Part shown: in pieces, positions 8,485 to 18,035 of the stretch
Numbering within the stretch: position 1 is the first letter of the stretch
Layout of the letters: each line of letters opens with the position of its first letter
Position numbers and translations under genes: made by a program
Assembly (NCBI RefSeq): GCF_006538705.1
Contig: NZ_BJLP01000034.1
Coordinates: 1-44,868 of the forward strand
Length of the DNA: 44,868 bases
Source of the DNA: Cellulomonas uda
Lineage (GTDB): Bacteria > Actinomycetota > Actinomycetes > Actinomycetales > Cellulomonadaceae
Direction: 5' to 3'
The notes under the pieces: generated by a model
Told to the model about the DNA's origin: nothing
Database searches by the model: none
Seen by the model: only the letters and a program-made list of their open reading frames with translations

Positions 8485-9353
8485 GCGTCCTCCTCGCGCG
8501 CGTCGCCGCGCTCGTCGTCGGCACCGTCCACGGGCGTGCCCGTCCCGGTCGTCGCGGTCGTCGACGGCCCGTCCCACGTCGTCGGCAGCGGAGCGTGCCC
8601 CGGCAGGACGTGCGCGACCACCTCGTCGAGCACGCGCCGCACGGCCGGCTCGCCGACCCACAGGTGCTTGGCCCCGTCCACGCCGATGACCTCGGCCTGC
8701 GGCACGCGCGCGAACCGGGCGCGCGCCTCGTCGGGACGCAGGTAGTCGTCGAGCTCGGGCACGAGCACGACGAGCGGACGGCCGAACTCGGCCCACGCGT
8801 CGAGGTCCGCGTCGCTCGCGCGGTGCAGCGGCGGCGAGAGCAGGATCGCGCCCTCGACCGACGGGTCGTGCCCGTGCATGAGCGCGAGCTCCGTGCCGAA
8901 CGACCAGCCGACGAGCCACCGGCGCGGCAGGTCGTGGAACTCCGCGTACTCGATCGCCGCCGCGACGTCGAAGCGCTCACCCCGGCCCTCGTCGAACGAC
9001 CCCTCGCTGGTGCCGCGCGGGCTCGACGTCCCGCGCGTGTTGAACCGCAGCACGGCGAGGTCCGCGAGCGCGGGCAGCCGCCAGGCCGCCTTGCGGTACA
9101 CGTGCGAGTCCATGTAGCCGCCGTGCGTGGGCAACGGGTGCAGCGTCACGAGCGTCGCGGCGGGCGTCGCGGGTCCGCCGTCCGGGCCGAGCGGGCGGGC
9201 GAGCTCGCCGACGAGCGTGAGCCCGTCCGCCGTGTGCAGCTCGACGTCCTCGCGGTACGCGGGCAGGACGGTCAGGGAGCGGATCTGGGTGGGACCAGCG
9301 GTGGTCGCGCCTGCGTCGGTGGCCGGGTCCGGGGTCGGGGTCGTGGTGCTCAT
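8481..9353 (-). CDS. Alpha/beta-hydrolase of the serine aminopeptidase S33/YghX-like type
   Basis: The 290-residue protein has an N-terminal beta-rich segment (ELHTADGLTLVGE), the H-P-L-P-T-H-G-G loop, the nucleophile elbow G-W-S-F-G-T (Ser at about 156), an acidic residue in the P-E-L-D-D segment and a candidate catalytic His in A-K-H-L-W. It resembles short-chain hydrolases that cluster with other alpha/beta-hydrolases; the substrate is unknown. The last ~30 residues are a low-complexity acidic tail. Its start lies 10 bases after the HAD-phosphatase gene and its stop overlaps the next hydrolase start, which supports an operon. Confidence 0.85.
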   Translation of the reverse strand: MSTTTPTPDPATDAGATTAGPTQIRSLTVLPAYREDVELHTADGLTLVGELARPLGPDGGPATPAATLVTLHPLPTHGGYMDSHVYRKAAWRLPALADLAVLRFNTRGTSSPRGTSEGSFDEGRGERFDVAAAIEYAEFHDLPRRWLVGWSFGTELALMHGHDPSVEGAILLSPPLHRASDADLDAWAEFGRPLVVLVPELDDYLRPDEARARFARVPQAEVIGVDGAKHLWVGEPAVRRVLDEVVAHVLPGHAPLPTTWDGPSTTATTGTGTPVDGADDERGDAREEDA

Positions 9354-9363
9354 CCCGACGAGC

Positions 9364-10227
9364 CTATGCCGTGCCCCCGGCCGTGCGCGCGGGGCCCCGG
9401 ACCAGCGCGGTGGCGTGCTCGAGCACCACCGCGACGCCGTCGTCGACGTTGGCGGGGCACGTGTGCCGTGCACCGGCACGCACCTCGTCGTACGCGTTCG
9501 CCATCGCGAACGAGTGGCCCGCCCACGCCAGCATCGGCAGGTCGTTGGGCGCGTCGCCGCACGCCCAGACGTCCTGCGCGCGCACCCCACGCTGCTGCGC
9601 CCACGCGGCGAGCGCACCCGCCTTCGTCACGCCGCGCGCGCTGACCTCCCCGAGCCCCACGGCACCCGAGTCGGCGACGAGCGCCGCGCTGCCGACCGCC
9701 CGCTGCACGACGGTCGCGTGCCCCGTGCCGTGGTCGGCCCGCGTGCGCACGAGCAGCTTGAGCGTCGAGTCGGTCAGGACGTCCTCGATGCGGTCCGCGA
9801 CGGGGTACCGCTCGGGCAGCACGTGCGCGTCGACGTAGCCGCGCTCGGCGGCGAAGCCGTGCACGCTCTCGACCGCGAGGTGCACCTCCCCGAGCGCGTC
9901 CCGCAGCCTGCGGGCGAGCGCGCCGACGAGCGTGGCGGGCATGCCGTTCTCGGCGAGCACGCGACCGGTGGCGACCTCGACGACCGCGGCGCCGTTCGCG
10001 CAGATCGCCACGCCGTGCCCGGCGACGTGCGACGCGAGGTCCGAGAGCCAGCGCGGCGGGCGCGCGGTCACGAACACCACCTCGATCCCCGCGTCCTCGG
10101 CGGCGCGCAGCGCGGCGGCCGTCCGCGGCGACACGGCGCCCGCCGGGTCGAGCAGCGTGCCGTCGAGGTCGGTCGCGAGCAGGCGCGGCGCGCGCGTGGG
10201 CCAGGTCGCGGCGGGGCCCGCGGTCAC
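9364..10227 (-). CDS. HAD-superfamily phosphatase, Cof-like (IIB)
   Basis: The 287-residue protein shows the HAD motifs in order: D-L-D-G-T-L-L-D (motif I, about residues 16-23), V-T-A-R-P (motif II), a Lys in motif III (S-T-L-K-L) and G-D-A-P-N-D-L-P-M (motif IV). The cap between motifs II and III is of the C2/Cof type, so it probably acts on sugar phosphates or similar small phosphates in the cytoplasm. The GTG start (10227) follows a G-rich ribosome site and lies 1 base after the stop of the zinc-ribbon gene. An alternative start further upstream would overlap that gene. Confidence 0.9.
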   Translation of the reverse strand: MTAGPAATWPTRAPRLLATDLDGTLLDPAGAVSPRTAAALRAAEDAGIEVVFVTARPPRWLSDLASHVAGHGVAICANGAAVVEVATGRVLAENGMPATLVGALARRLRDALGEVHLAVESVHGFAAERGYVDAHVLPERYPVADRIEDVLTDSTLKLLVRTRADHGTGHATVVQRAVGSAALVADSGAVGLGEVSARGVTKAGALAAWAQQRGVRAQDVWACGDAPNDLPMLAWAGHSFAMANAYDEVRAGARHTCPANVDDGVAVVLEHATALVRGPARTAGGTA

Positions 10228-10228
10228 G

Positions 10229-10558
10229 TCACGCCCCCCTCGTCGGGCGACGGGCGGCGCCACGCGTCGTCGGGCCGCGGCGGCCGCGCGCCTCGAAGCA
10301 CGCCGCGTGCCAGTGCCGCCGGTCCTCGACGCCGGCACCGCGCCAGTCGTCGGTCCGCCACGCGACGACGTGCGCCGTGCCCGCGGGGACCGGCTGGTCG
10401 CAGCCCGGGCAGCGGTAGTCGCGCTCGCCGCCGCGCACCCGCTGCACGACCCACTCCCCGTCCGGTCCGTCCTGGACCGTGCGCCCGCCCGTGGCCCGGT
10501 GCACGTCGAGCGGGACGTGCTCGGCGCCGTAGGGGCGCTTGGTCGAGCGGCGGGCCAT
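10229..10558 (-). CDS. Small zinc-ribbon-like conserved actinobacterial protein
   Basis: The 109-residue basic protein carries C-P-G-C-D-Q (about residues 50-55) and, about 32 residues on, R-H-W-H-A-A-C-F. The Cys and His residues could form one zinc site. The pattern C-P-G-C-D-Q ... H-V-V-A-W ... D-R-R-H-W-H resembles short streptomycete proteins often labelled ATP/GTP-binding protein, but I see no P-loop and make no functional claim. ATG 10558 follows a GGAGGAT site. The frame is open further upstream only because it runs through the 12-bp repeat. It is the first gene of the four-gene operon ending at 7705. Confidence 0.75.
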   Translation of the reverse strand: MARRSTKRPYGAEHVPLDVHRATGGRTVQDGPDGEWVVQRVRGGERDYRCPGCDQPVPAGTAHVVAWRTDDWRGAGVEDRRHWHAACFEARGRRGPTTRGAARRPTRGA

Positions 10559-10599
10559 GAGCCGATCCTCCCCGATGCGCGCACGGGACGACGAATCGT

Positions 10600-10671
10600 G
10601 ACGACGAGCCCGACGACGAGCCCGACGACGAGCCCGACGACGAGCCCGACGACGAGCCCGACGACGAGCGT
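10600..10671. repeat. 12-bp tandem repeat (GACGACGAGCCC, six units)
   Basis: Five exact copies of GACGACGAGCCC (10600-10659) are followed by a sixth that differs at its end (10660-10671). The array lies just upstream of the zinc-ribbon operon and merges into the hairpin that follows the GH1 gene. It is not inside a supported gene. The unit length of 12 keeps any reading frame open, which explains the long Arg/Ala-rich chance frames here. Confidence 0.95.
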
Positions 10672-10703
10672 GCCCGGCGGCGCGTGCTGCGCCGCCGGGC
10701 ACG
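10669..10703. terminator. Perfect 15-bp terminator hairpin after the GH1 gene
   Basis: A 15-bp perfect inverted repeat (10669-10683 and 10689-10703) with a 5-base loop lies 45 bases past the GH1 stop codon. A smaller hairpin (8-bp arms 10725-10732 and 10736-10743, 3-base loop) lies between it and the stop. Together they should end the GH42-GH31-GH1 transcript. Confidence 0.8.
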
Positions 10704-10747
10704 GGTGGCTCGGGGTGACGAGGTGGCTCGACCGGGTCGAGCCGACG

Positions 10748-12193
<1,446 letters not shown>

Positions 12194-12268
12194 GGCTGGG
12201 TCCTTCGGTGGCTGGGCGCGCCCACGCGGTGACCGGGCGGGGGCGGTACGGGTGGTGCGCAGGACGGG

Positions 12269-12288
12269 CGCCGGAACCGGTTCCGGCG
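12269..12288. promoter_or_regulatory. Perfect 20-bp palindrome, LacI-type operator candidate before GH1
   Basis: The sequence is a 20-bp perfect palindrome with core GAACCGGTTC (12274-12283), matching the GAANCGNTTC pattern shared across the locus. A weaker related element (ATCGT-T-ACGAT, 12296-12306) lies one to two helical turns away, upstream in GH1 orientation. The pair is 76-113 bases before the GH1 start and could control a GH1-specific promoter. Confidence 0.65.
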
Positions 12289-12362
12289 GGATCGAATCGT
12301 TACGATACCCGACGAGCGGCCGTCGGACCAGCAGCGGCCGCCCGTCGAGAGACGATACGTCC

Positions 12363-14666
12363 TCAGCCCCGGGGGGCGGCCAGCTCCACGACGACCTCCG
12401 CGACGCCCGCGGGCGCACTCGCCGTCACCGCACCCGACTCGCGCCCGCGCTCCACGCTGACGTGCCACGGCGCGCTCGTGCCCTGCGCGACCACGCGCAC
12501 GCGCTCCCCGACCCGCTCGACCGTGAACCACACGGGGTCGCCGCCCGACGACGACGGCACGCGCGTGCGGCTGCGGTGACCGTCGGGCAGGTCGAACAGA
12601 CGCAGCGTCAGGCCGTCCGCCCAGTCGCCGTCCGGCCGGTCGGTGTGCGCGGCGAACGGCAGCACCGTGCCGGGCCGCACGTACAGCGGGAGCGAGCTGA
12701 AGCCGTGCTCCTCCCGCACCCACCGCGGGCCGGTGACCTGCGACCCGTCGAGCAGCGACGTCCACGTCCCGTCCGGCACGTACACGTCCACGTCGCCCTC
12801 GGCCGAGAACACCGGCGCGACGAGCAGCGAGTCGCCCAGCATGTACTGCGTGTCGACCGTGGCCGCGCCGCGGTCGGTCGGGAACTCCAGGACCATCGGG
12901 CGCATCACCGGCACGCCCTGCTCGTGCGCCTGCTCCCCCAGCTCCGCGAGGTACGGCATCAGCCGGTGCTTGAGGTGGGTGAACGTGCGCGTGACGTCCA
13001 CCGCCTCGTCGTCGAACGCCCACGGCACCCGGTAGGAGTCCGAGCCGTGCAGGCGGCTGTGCGAGGACAGCAGCCCGAAGGCGACCCAGCGCTTGAACAC
13101 CGCCGGGTCGGGCCGGCCCTCGAAGCCGCCGATGTCGTGGCTCCAGTACGCGAACCCCGACGCGGCGAGGGACAGGCCGCCGCGCAGCTCCTCCGCCATC
13201 GACTCGAACGTCGACTCGCAGTCCCCGCCCCAGTGCACCGGGAACTGCTGGCCGCCCGCCGTCGCCGACCGGGCGAACAGCACCGCCTCGCCCTCACCGC
13301 GCTCCGCCTCGAGCAGCTCGAACACCGCACGGTTGTACAGGTGCGTGTAGTAGTTGTGCATCCGGTGCGGGTCGCTGCCGTCGTGCCACACGACGTCCGT
13401 CGGGATCCGCTCGCCGAAGTCGGTCTTGAACGCGTCCACCCCCTGCCCCAGCAGCTCGCGCAGGTAGCCGGTGAACCACGCCACGGCGTCCGGGTTGGTG
13501 AAGTCGACGAGCGCCATGCCCGCCTGCCACATGTCCGTCTGCCACACCGAGCCGTCCGCGCGCGTCACCAGGAACCCGCGGTCCCTGCCCTCGTCGAACA
13601 GCCGCGAGCGCTGCGCGATGTACGGGTTGATCCACACGCAGATGCGCAGGCCTCGGGCCTTGAGCCGGGACAGCATGCCCACCGGGTCCGGGAACGTCGC
13701 CGGGTCCCACACGAAGTCGCTCCAGTGGAACTCGCGCATCCAGAAGCAGTCGAAGTGGAAGACGGACAGCGGCAGGTCGCGCTCCGCCATGCCGTCGACG
13801 AACGACGTGACCGTGGCCTCGTCGTAGCTCGTGGTGAACGACGTGGACAGCCACAGCCCGTACGACCACGCGGGGACGCGCGCCGGGCGGCCCGTGAGCG
13901 CGGTGTACTTGCGCAGGATCTCCTTGGGGCTCGGCCCGTAGATCAGGTAGTAGCGCAGGGTCTGGCCCGCGACCGAGAACTGCGTCCGGGAGACCACCTC
14001 GGTGCCGACCTCGAACGACACGCGCCCCGGGTCGTCGACGAACACGCCGTAGCCCGCGTCCGACAGGTAGAACGGCACGTTCTTGTACGCCTGCTCGCTC
14101 GCCGTGCCACCGTCGGCGTTCCAGATGTCGACGCTCTGGCCGTTCTTGACGAACGGTCCGAACCTCTCCCCCAGCCCGTACACGTGCTCGCCGACGCCCA
14201 GCGAGAGCTGCTCGTGGACGTACGCGTCACCCACCGCGTCGGTCACGACGCCGATGCTGCGCGGGGTCGACGACGTGAGCACGCGCCCGCCGCCGGAGAA
14301 CTGCACGCCCCATGCGCCCTCGGTGCGCACGGTCGCCGTGAGCGCGCCGGAGCGCACCTCGGCCGTGCCCGTGCCCGGCTCGTGCGTGATCTTGAGGTCC
14401 GGTGTGCCGCCCGCGACCTCGAAGCGCGGGCCGCGGTCCGTGCCGCCGCGGTGGTGGTCGACCTGCACCCCGATCACGTCGTCGAGCGGCGAGGTGAACG
14501 TCACCGTGACGAGCGGGCGGTTGAGGGTGTCGCCGCGCGTCGTCAGCGGTGCGGTCGAGGACCACACCGTGAGCCGGTCGTCGTCGACCCGCACGTCGGC
14601 GACGTCGCGGGGGCGCAGCACCTGCACCCCCGGCAGCGGGAGCCAGTAGCCGTCGGTGAACTTCAT
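12363..14666 (-). CDS. GH31 alpha-xylosidase (YicI type)
   Basis: This is a 767-residue family 31 enzyme with an N-terminal beta-sandwich (about 1-255), the catalytic barrel (about 256-590) and C-terminal beta domains. The nucleophile lies in K-T-D-F-G-E-R at Asp416 and the acid/base in W-G-G-D at Asp482, the same numbers as in E. coli YicI; the length is also close (YicI 772). The K-T-D-F-G-E-R loop is typical of alpha-xylosidases rather than alpha-glucosidases. With no signal peptide, it should remove alpha-1,6-linked xylose from the non-reducing end of xyloglucan oligosaccharides in the cytoplasm. The gene follows GH42 by 51 bases on the same strand and is probably cotranscribed with it. 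Confidence 0.95.
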   Translation of the reverse strand: MKFTDGYWLPLPGVQVLRPRDVADVRVDDDRLTVWSSTAPLTTRGDTLNRPLVTVTFTSPLDDVIGVQVDHHRGGTDRGPRFEVAGGTPDLKITHEPGTGTAEVRSGALTATVRTEGAWGVQFSGGGRVLTSSTPRSIGVVTDAVGDAYVHEQLSLGVGEHVYGLGERFGPFVKNGQSVDIWNADGGTASEQAYKNVPFYLSDAGYGVFVDDPGRVSFEVGTEVVSRTQFSVAGQTLRYYLIYGPSPKEILRKYTALTGRPARVPAWSYGLWLSTSFTTSYDEATVTSFVDGMAERDLPLSVFHFDCFWMREFHWSDFVWDPATFPDPVGMLSRLKARGLRICVWINPYIAQRSRLFDEGRDRGFLVTRADGSVWQTDMWQAGMALVDFTNPDAVAWFTGYLRELLGQGVDAFKTDFGERIPTDVVWHDGSDPHRMHNYYTHLYNRAVFELLEAERGEGEAVLFARSATAGGQQFPVHWGGDCESTFESMAEELRGGLSLAASGFAYWSHDIGGFEGRPDPAVFKRWVAFGLLSSHSRLHGSDSYRVPWAFDDEAVDVTRTFTHLKHRLMPYLAELGEQAHEQGVPVMRPMVLEFPTDRGAATVDTQYMLGDSLLVAPVFSAEGDVDVYVPDGTWTSLLDGSQVTGPRWVREEHGFSSLPLYVRPGTVLPFAAHTDRPDGDWADGLTLRLFDLPDGHRSRTRVPSSSGGDPVWFTVERVGERVRVVAQGTSAPWHVSVERGRESGAVTASAPAGVAEVVVELAAPRG

Positions 14667-14717
14667 CGCAGTGCTCTCTCTCGTCGAGGACGACGGGTGG
14701 TGTCGGGGCGGGGCGGG

Positions 14718-16751
14718 TCAGCCGGGCGGGGCCGACGCGACACCCGCGACGACCGCCGCCCCGCCCGAGGGCAGACGCAGGACGCCGTCGCGGACGGGCA
14801 CGCCGAGCAGGTCGCGCGCACCCGGCGCGAGCTCGACCGCCCGCTCGTCGCCGGCGTGGTTGAGCAGGAGGACGAGGTCGCCGCGCTGCGCGACCTCGAC
14901 GCCGTCGGGGACGAGCGGCAGCGGGCCGTGCACCCCGGCGGCGGCCGCGCAGTCGAGCACGACACGGTCCAGGACCGCCGGGTCCGGGAGCGTCGAGACG
15001 TACCAGGCCTGGCCGCCGCCAGGCAGCACGCGGCGGGTCACCGCGGGCGCGCCCGCCAGGTCCGCCCCGTCGTACGTCGCGAGCACCTGCGCGTCCCGCG
15101 CCTCGAGCCGCTCCGACCACACGTGCGCCCGGTGGTCGCCGTACGTCGCGCTGCGCAGCGCGACGCCCGCGTCGGGCAGCGGCCGCCACTCCTCGCCCGC
15201 GACGCCGAGCACGTCCGTCCAGGGCCCCGGGAACGGGCCCGTCCGCACGCGCGTCGTCGGGTCCTGCACGCCGCTGAACGGCCCGACGAGGAGCACGCCG
15301 CCCCGCCGCGGGACGTGCGCGATCGCGGCTGCCGCCCGGTCCGCGACCAGCGGCAGGGCGGGGACGACGACGAGGTCGTACGCGTCGAGGTCCGCGTCCG
15401 ACGGCACGACGTCGGTCGCGACGCCCGCGCGCCACAGGGGGCGGTGGTACGCCTCGAGCTGCGCGACGACGTCCAGACGGTCCGACGGCCGCGCGGGCAG
15501 CCCGCCCGCCCACAGCGCGGGCCAGTCGAAGACGAGGGCCGCGCGCGCCGGGACGCGGGTGCCCACCAGGTCGCCCAGCAGCGCGAGCACGCGGCCCTGG
15601 TCCCGGACCGCCCGGTGCAGGTGCGTGTCCGGCCCGGCGTGCGGGAGCAGCGCCGAGTGGAAGCTCTCCGCGCCCGCGGCGGACTGGCGCCACTGGAAGT
15701 AGCAGACGCCGTCGGCGCCGTGCGCGACCGCGCGCAACGAGTCCTGCAGCATCTGCGCGGTCGTCTTGGGGACGTTGTGCGGGCGCCAGTTCACGGCCCC
15801 CGCCGCCTGCTCCATGAGCAGCCACGGCGCACCACCGGCCACCCCGCGCGTCAGGTCGTGCGTCAGCGCCGCGCGCGCCGGGCTCGTCGGGTCCTGCGGG
15901 TCGCCGTAGTGGTCGTCGGACACGACGTCGAGGTCGGCGGCCCACGAGTGCTGGTCGACGCCGCCGAAGAAGCCCATGGCGTTCGTGGTGACCGGCGCGT
16001 CGGAGCCCGCGCGCAGCACGGCGGCCTGCTCGCGGTACAGGGCCAGCAGCTGGTCGGACGTGAAGCGCCGCCAGTCCAGCAGCTGCGCGGGGTTGTGCAG
16101 GTAGGGCGCGGCGCGCGGCGGCACGACCTCGTCGAACGTGCGGTACCGCTGGCTCCAGAACGCCGTGCCCCACGCGTCGTTCAGGGCGTCCACGTCGCCG
16201 TACCGGGCGGACAGCCAGCGGCGCAGCTGCGCGGCGCACAGGTCGCAGAAGCACTCCTGGCCGAACTCGTTGCCGACGTGCCACATCGCGAGCGCGGGGT
16301 GCCCCGCGTACCGGTCGACGAGCGTGGTCGCGACACGCAACGCGGCCGCGCGGTACGCGGGCGCGCTCGGGCAGAAGTGGTTGCGCGACCCGACGGACAT
16401 GCGCACGCCGCGCGCGTCGACCGCCGATGTCTCGGGGTGCAGCGCAGCGAGCCACGGCGGCGGCGACGCGGACGGGGTCGCGAGGTCGACCGCGACGTCG
16501 TGCTCGTGCAGCAGGTCCATGACCTCGTCGAGCCAGTCGAGGTCCCACGCGTCCTCGGCGGGCTGCAGCACGGACCACGAGAACACCCCGACGGTCACGA
16601 GCGAGACGTGCGCGTCGCGCATGAGCGCGGCGTCCTCGCGCCACGTGGCGCGCGACCACTGCTCGGGGTTGTAGTCCGCGCCGTACAGCAGCCGGCGACC
16701 GCCGGGACGATCGGTGAGGGACGCGAGGCCGCGGCGGGTGGGGGCGGTCAT
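14718..16751 (-). CDS. GH42 beta-galactosidase
   Basis: The 677-residue protein is a full-length family 42 enzyme. It begins with the family signature G-A-D-Y-N-P-E-Q-W. The acid/base Glu162 lies in H-V-G-N-E-F-G and the nucleophile Glu314 in L-L-M-E-Q. Cys127, Cys167, Cys169 and Cys172 match the structural zinc site known in GH42. A trimerisation-like domain and a C-terminal beta domain complete it. There is no signal peptide. In this locus it would remove beta-galactose from galactosylated xyloglucan side chains; GH42 enzymes more often act on galactan or galacto-oligosaccharides, so substrate is inferred from context. ATG 16751 has AGGAGGA upstream and is the first gene of the GH42-GH31-GH1 operon, divergent from lacI. 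Confidence 0.95.
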   Translation of the reverse strand: MTAPTRRGLASLTDRPGGRRLLYGADYNPEQWSRATWREDAALMRDAHVSLVTVGVFSWSVLQPAEDAWDLDWLDEVMDLLHEHDVAVDLATPSASPPPWLAALHPETSAVDARGVRMSVGSRNHFCPSAPAYRAAALRVATTLVDRYAGHPALAMWHVGNEFGQECFCDLCAAQLRRWLSARYGDVDALNDAWGTAFWSQRYRTFDEVVPPRAAPYLHNPAQLLDWRRFTSDQLLALYREQAAVLRAGSDAPVTTNAMGFFGGVDQHSWAADLDVVSDDHYGDPQDPTSPARAALTHDLTRGVAGGAPWLLMEQAAGAVNWRPHNVPKTTAQMLQDSLRAVAHGADGVCYFQWRQSAAGAESFHSALLPHAGPDTHLHRAVRDQGRVLALLGDLVGTRVPARAALVFDWPALWAGGLPARPSDRLDVVAQLEAYHRPLWRAGVATDVVPSDADLDAYDLVVVPALPLVADRAAAAIAHVPRRGGVLLVGPFSGVQDPTTRVRTGPFPGPWTDVLGVAGEEWRPLPDAGVALRSATYGDHRAHVWSERLEARDAQVLATYDGADLAGAPAVTRRVLPGGGQAWYVSTLPDPAVLDRVVLDCAAAAGVHGPLPLVPDGVEVAQRGDLVLLLNHAGDERAVELAPGARDLLGVPVRDGVLRLPSGGAAVVAGVASAPPG

Positions 16752-16829
16752 CGCGGTCCTCCTGGGCTGGGTGACGCGGCCGGGTGGTGGGGCGCCGAGG
16801 ATGTCGGTCGGCATCGCGCCCGACGATCG

Positions 16830-16843
16830 TCGAAGCGCTTCAA
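16830..16843. promoter_or_regulatory. LacI-type operator before GH42
   Basis: The 14-mer TCGAAGCGCTTCAA contains the perfect palindrome GAAGCGCTTC (16832-16841). Its reverse complement is identical over all 14 bases to the site before tatA (27947-27960). It lies 79 bases before the GH42 start. A possible -10 hexamer TAGCAT (16860-16865, minus strand) lies just upstream, so a bound repressor would block the promoter or early elongation. Confidence 0.75.
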
Positions 16844-16939
16844 CGCGCTGTCGTCGATGATGCTAGCCACGCGCGAGCACCGGCGTCCACAACCGGGCGT
16901 CCGGCGCGTGCCTTGGTGCGGGGACGCCGCGAGCGGGTG

Positions 16940-16953
16940 AATCGAAGCGATTA
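16940..16953. promoter_or_regulatory. Operator-like site before the lacI-family gene
   Basis: The core GAAGCGATTA (16944-16953) matches GAANCGNTTC except for the last base, inside an inverted repeat AATCG-AAG-CGATT (16940-16952). It lies about 62 bases before the regulator start and about 110 bp from the GH42 operator, which would fit autoregulation. Confidence 0.5.
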
Positions 16954-17014
16954 GTCGAGATCCACGATGAAGACGTTCGACACCGCGCCCCGCGGCATCG
17001 GTAGGATCCGCCGC

Positions 17015-18025
17015 ATGGCCACGATCGCCGACGTCGCGAAGCTCGCCGGCGTCTCGTCGTCCACCGTCAGCTACGTGCTCTCCGGGAAGCGGCCCATCTC
17101 CGCCGCCACCCGCGCGCGCGTCGAGCGCGCGATCCGCGAGCTCGGGTTCAGCCCGCACGCGGGCGCCCGCGCGCTCGCGACCAACCAGACCAACGTGCTC
17201 GGGCTCGTCGTCCCGCTGCGCGCGCTCGAGACGAACTCCGCGACCGTCATGGAGATCGTCGCGGGCGTGCTCGCCGGGGCCCGTGAGCACGGCGACGACG
17301 TGCTGGTCCTCACCGACGAGGACGTCGCGGACGTGCACCGGCTCGCCGCCGGGTCGCGCGTCGACGCGCTCGTCCTCATGGACATCGAGCGCCACGACCC
17401 GCGGCTGCCCGTGCTCGCCGCGCTGCGCCAGCCCTCGATCCTCATCGGCGTGCCCAGCGACTCGCAGGGCCTGTCGTGCGTCGACCTCGACTTCACGGCC
17501 GCGGGCCGGCTCGCCGTACGGCACCTGACCGAGCACGGCCACCAGCGCATCGCGCTGCTCGGCGCGAGCGAGGCCGCGATCGCGCGCAGCGCCAACTACG
17601 CCGTGCGCATCATCGAGGGCTTCCGCGAGGAGGCGGGCCGCCTCGGCGTGCGGCACACCGTGGTGCCGCTCGAGGAGTCCTACCCGCAGGCCGCGGCCGC
17701 CGTCGCCCGCGCGCGCGCCGAGGTCGAGGGCGTCACGGCGTTCGTCGTGCACAACGAGGGCGCGCTGCCCGGGGTGCTCGACGCGCTCGCCCGCGAGGGC
17801 CTGCGCGTGCCCGAGGACGTCTCCGTGCTCGCGGTGAGCCCGACGCGGCTCGCCGCCCACCTGCCCGTCCCGCTGTCCGTCATCGACATCCCGTCCGTCG
17901 AGATCGGCCGCACCGCCGTCGCGATGGCCGTCGACCGGCAGGCTCGCCCCATGGCCGTCGAGACACGGCTGCTCGCCCCGCGGCTGCTCGAGCACGGCAG
18001 CTGCGCGGCACCGCCCGCGCCCTGA
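17015..18025 (+). CDS. LacI-family transcriptional regulator of the glycan locus
   Basis: The 336-residue protein has a classical LacI helix-turn-helix at its start (A-T-I-A-D-V-A-K-L-A-G-V-S), a hinge helix (about residues 45-57, ending A-R-A-L-A) and a two-lobed periplasmic-binding-like effector domain (about 62-330). LacI hinge helices insert at a central CpG, which agrees with the CG centre of GAANCGNTTC. I chose ATG 17015 because it begins directly at the helix-turn-helix and has AGGAT upstream; ATG 16967 would add 16 unrelated residues. It diverges from the GH42 operon and converges with the fucosidase gene, and is the only regulator gene in the locus. It is probably a repressor relieved by a sugar or oligosaccharide. 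Confidence 0.93.
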   Translation: MATIADVAKLAGVSSSTVSYVLSGKRPISAATRARVERAIRELGFSPHAGARALATNQTNVLGLVVPLRALETNSATVMEIVAGVLAGAREHGDDVLVLTDEDVADVHRLAAGSRVDALVLMDIERHDPRLPVLAALRQPSILIGVPSDSQGLSCVDLDFTAAGRLAVRHLTEHGHQRIALLGASEAAIARSANYAVRIIEGFREEAGRLGVRHTVVPLEESYPQAAAAVARARAEVEGVTAFVVHNEGALPGVLDALAREGLRVPEDVSVLAVSPTRLAAHLPVPLSVIDIPSVEIGRTAVAMAVDRQARPMAVETRLLAPRLLEHGSCAAPPAP

Positions 18026-18035
18026 GCCCGTCGCG

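Noticed and set aside
10600..10671. Coding repeat (Arg/Ala-rich N-terminal extension of the zinc-ribbon protein)
   Set aside because: A good ribosome site precedes ATG 10558, and the frame is open upstream only because the 12-bp unit has no stop codon.
12269..12288. CelR-type operator (TGGGAGCGCTCCCA)
   Set aside because: None of the palindromes in the locus has the GGGAGCGCTCCC arms of the Thermobifida cellulase operator; they share GAA/TTC arms instead.
16967..17014. Earlier start (ATG 16967) for the LacI-family gene
   Set aside because: It adds 16 residues before the helix-turn-helix that starts LacI proteins, and the ATG at 17015 has a suitable ribosome site.
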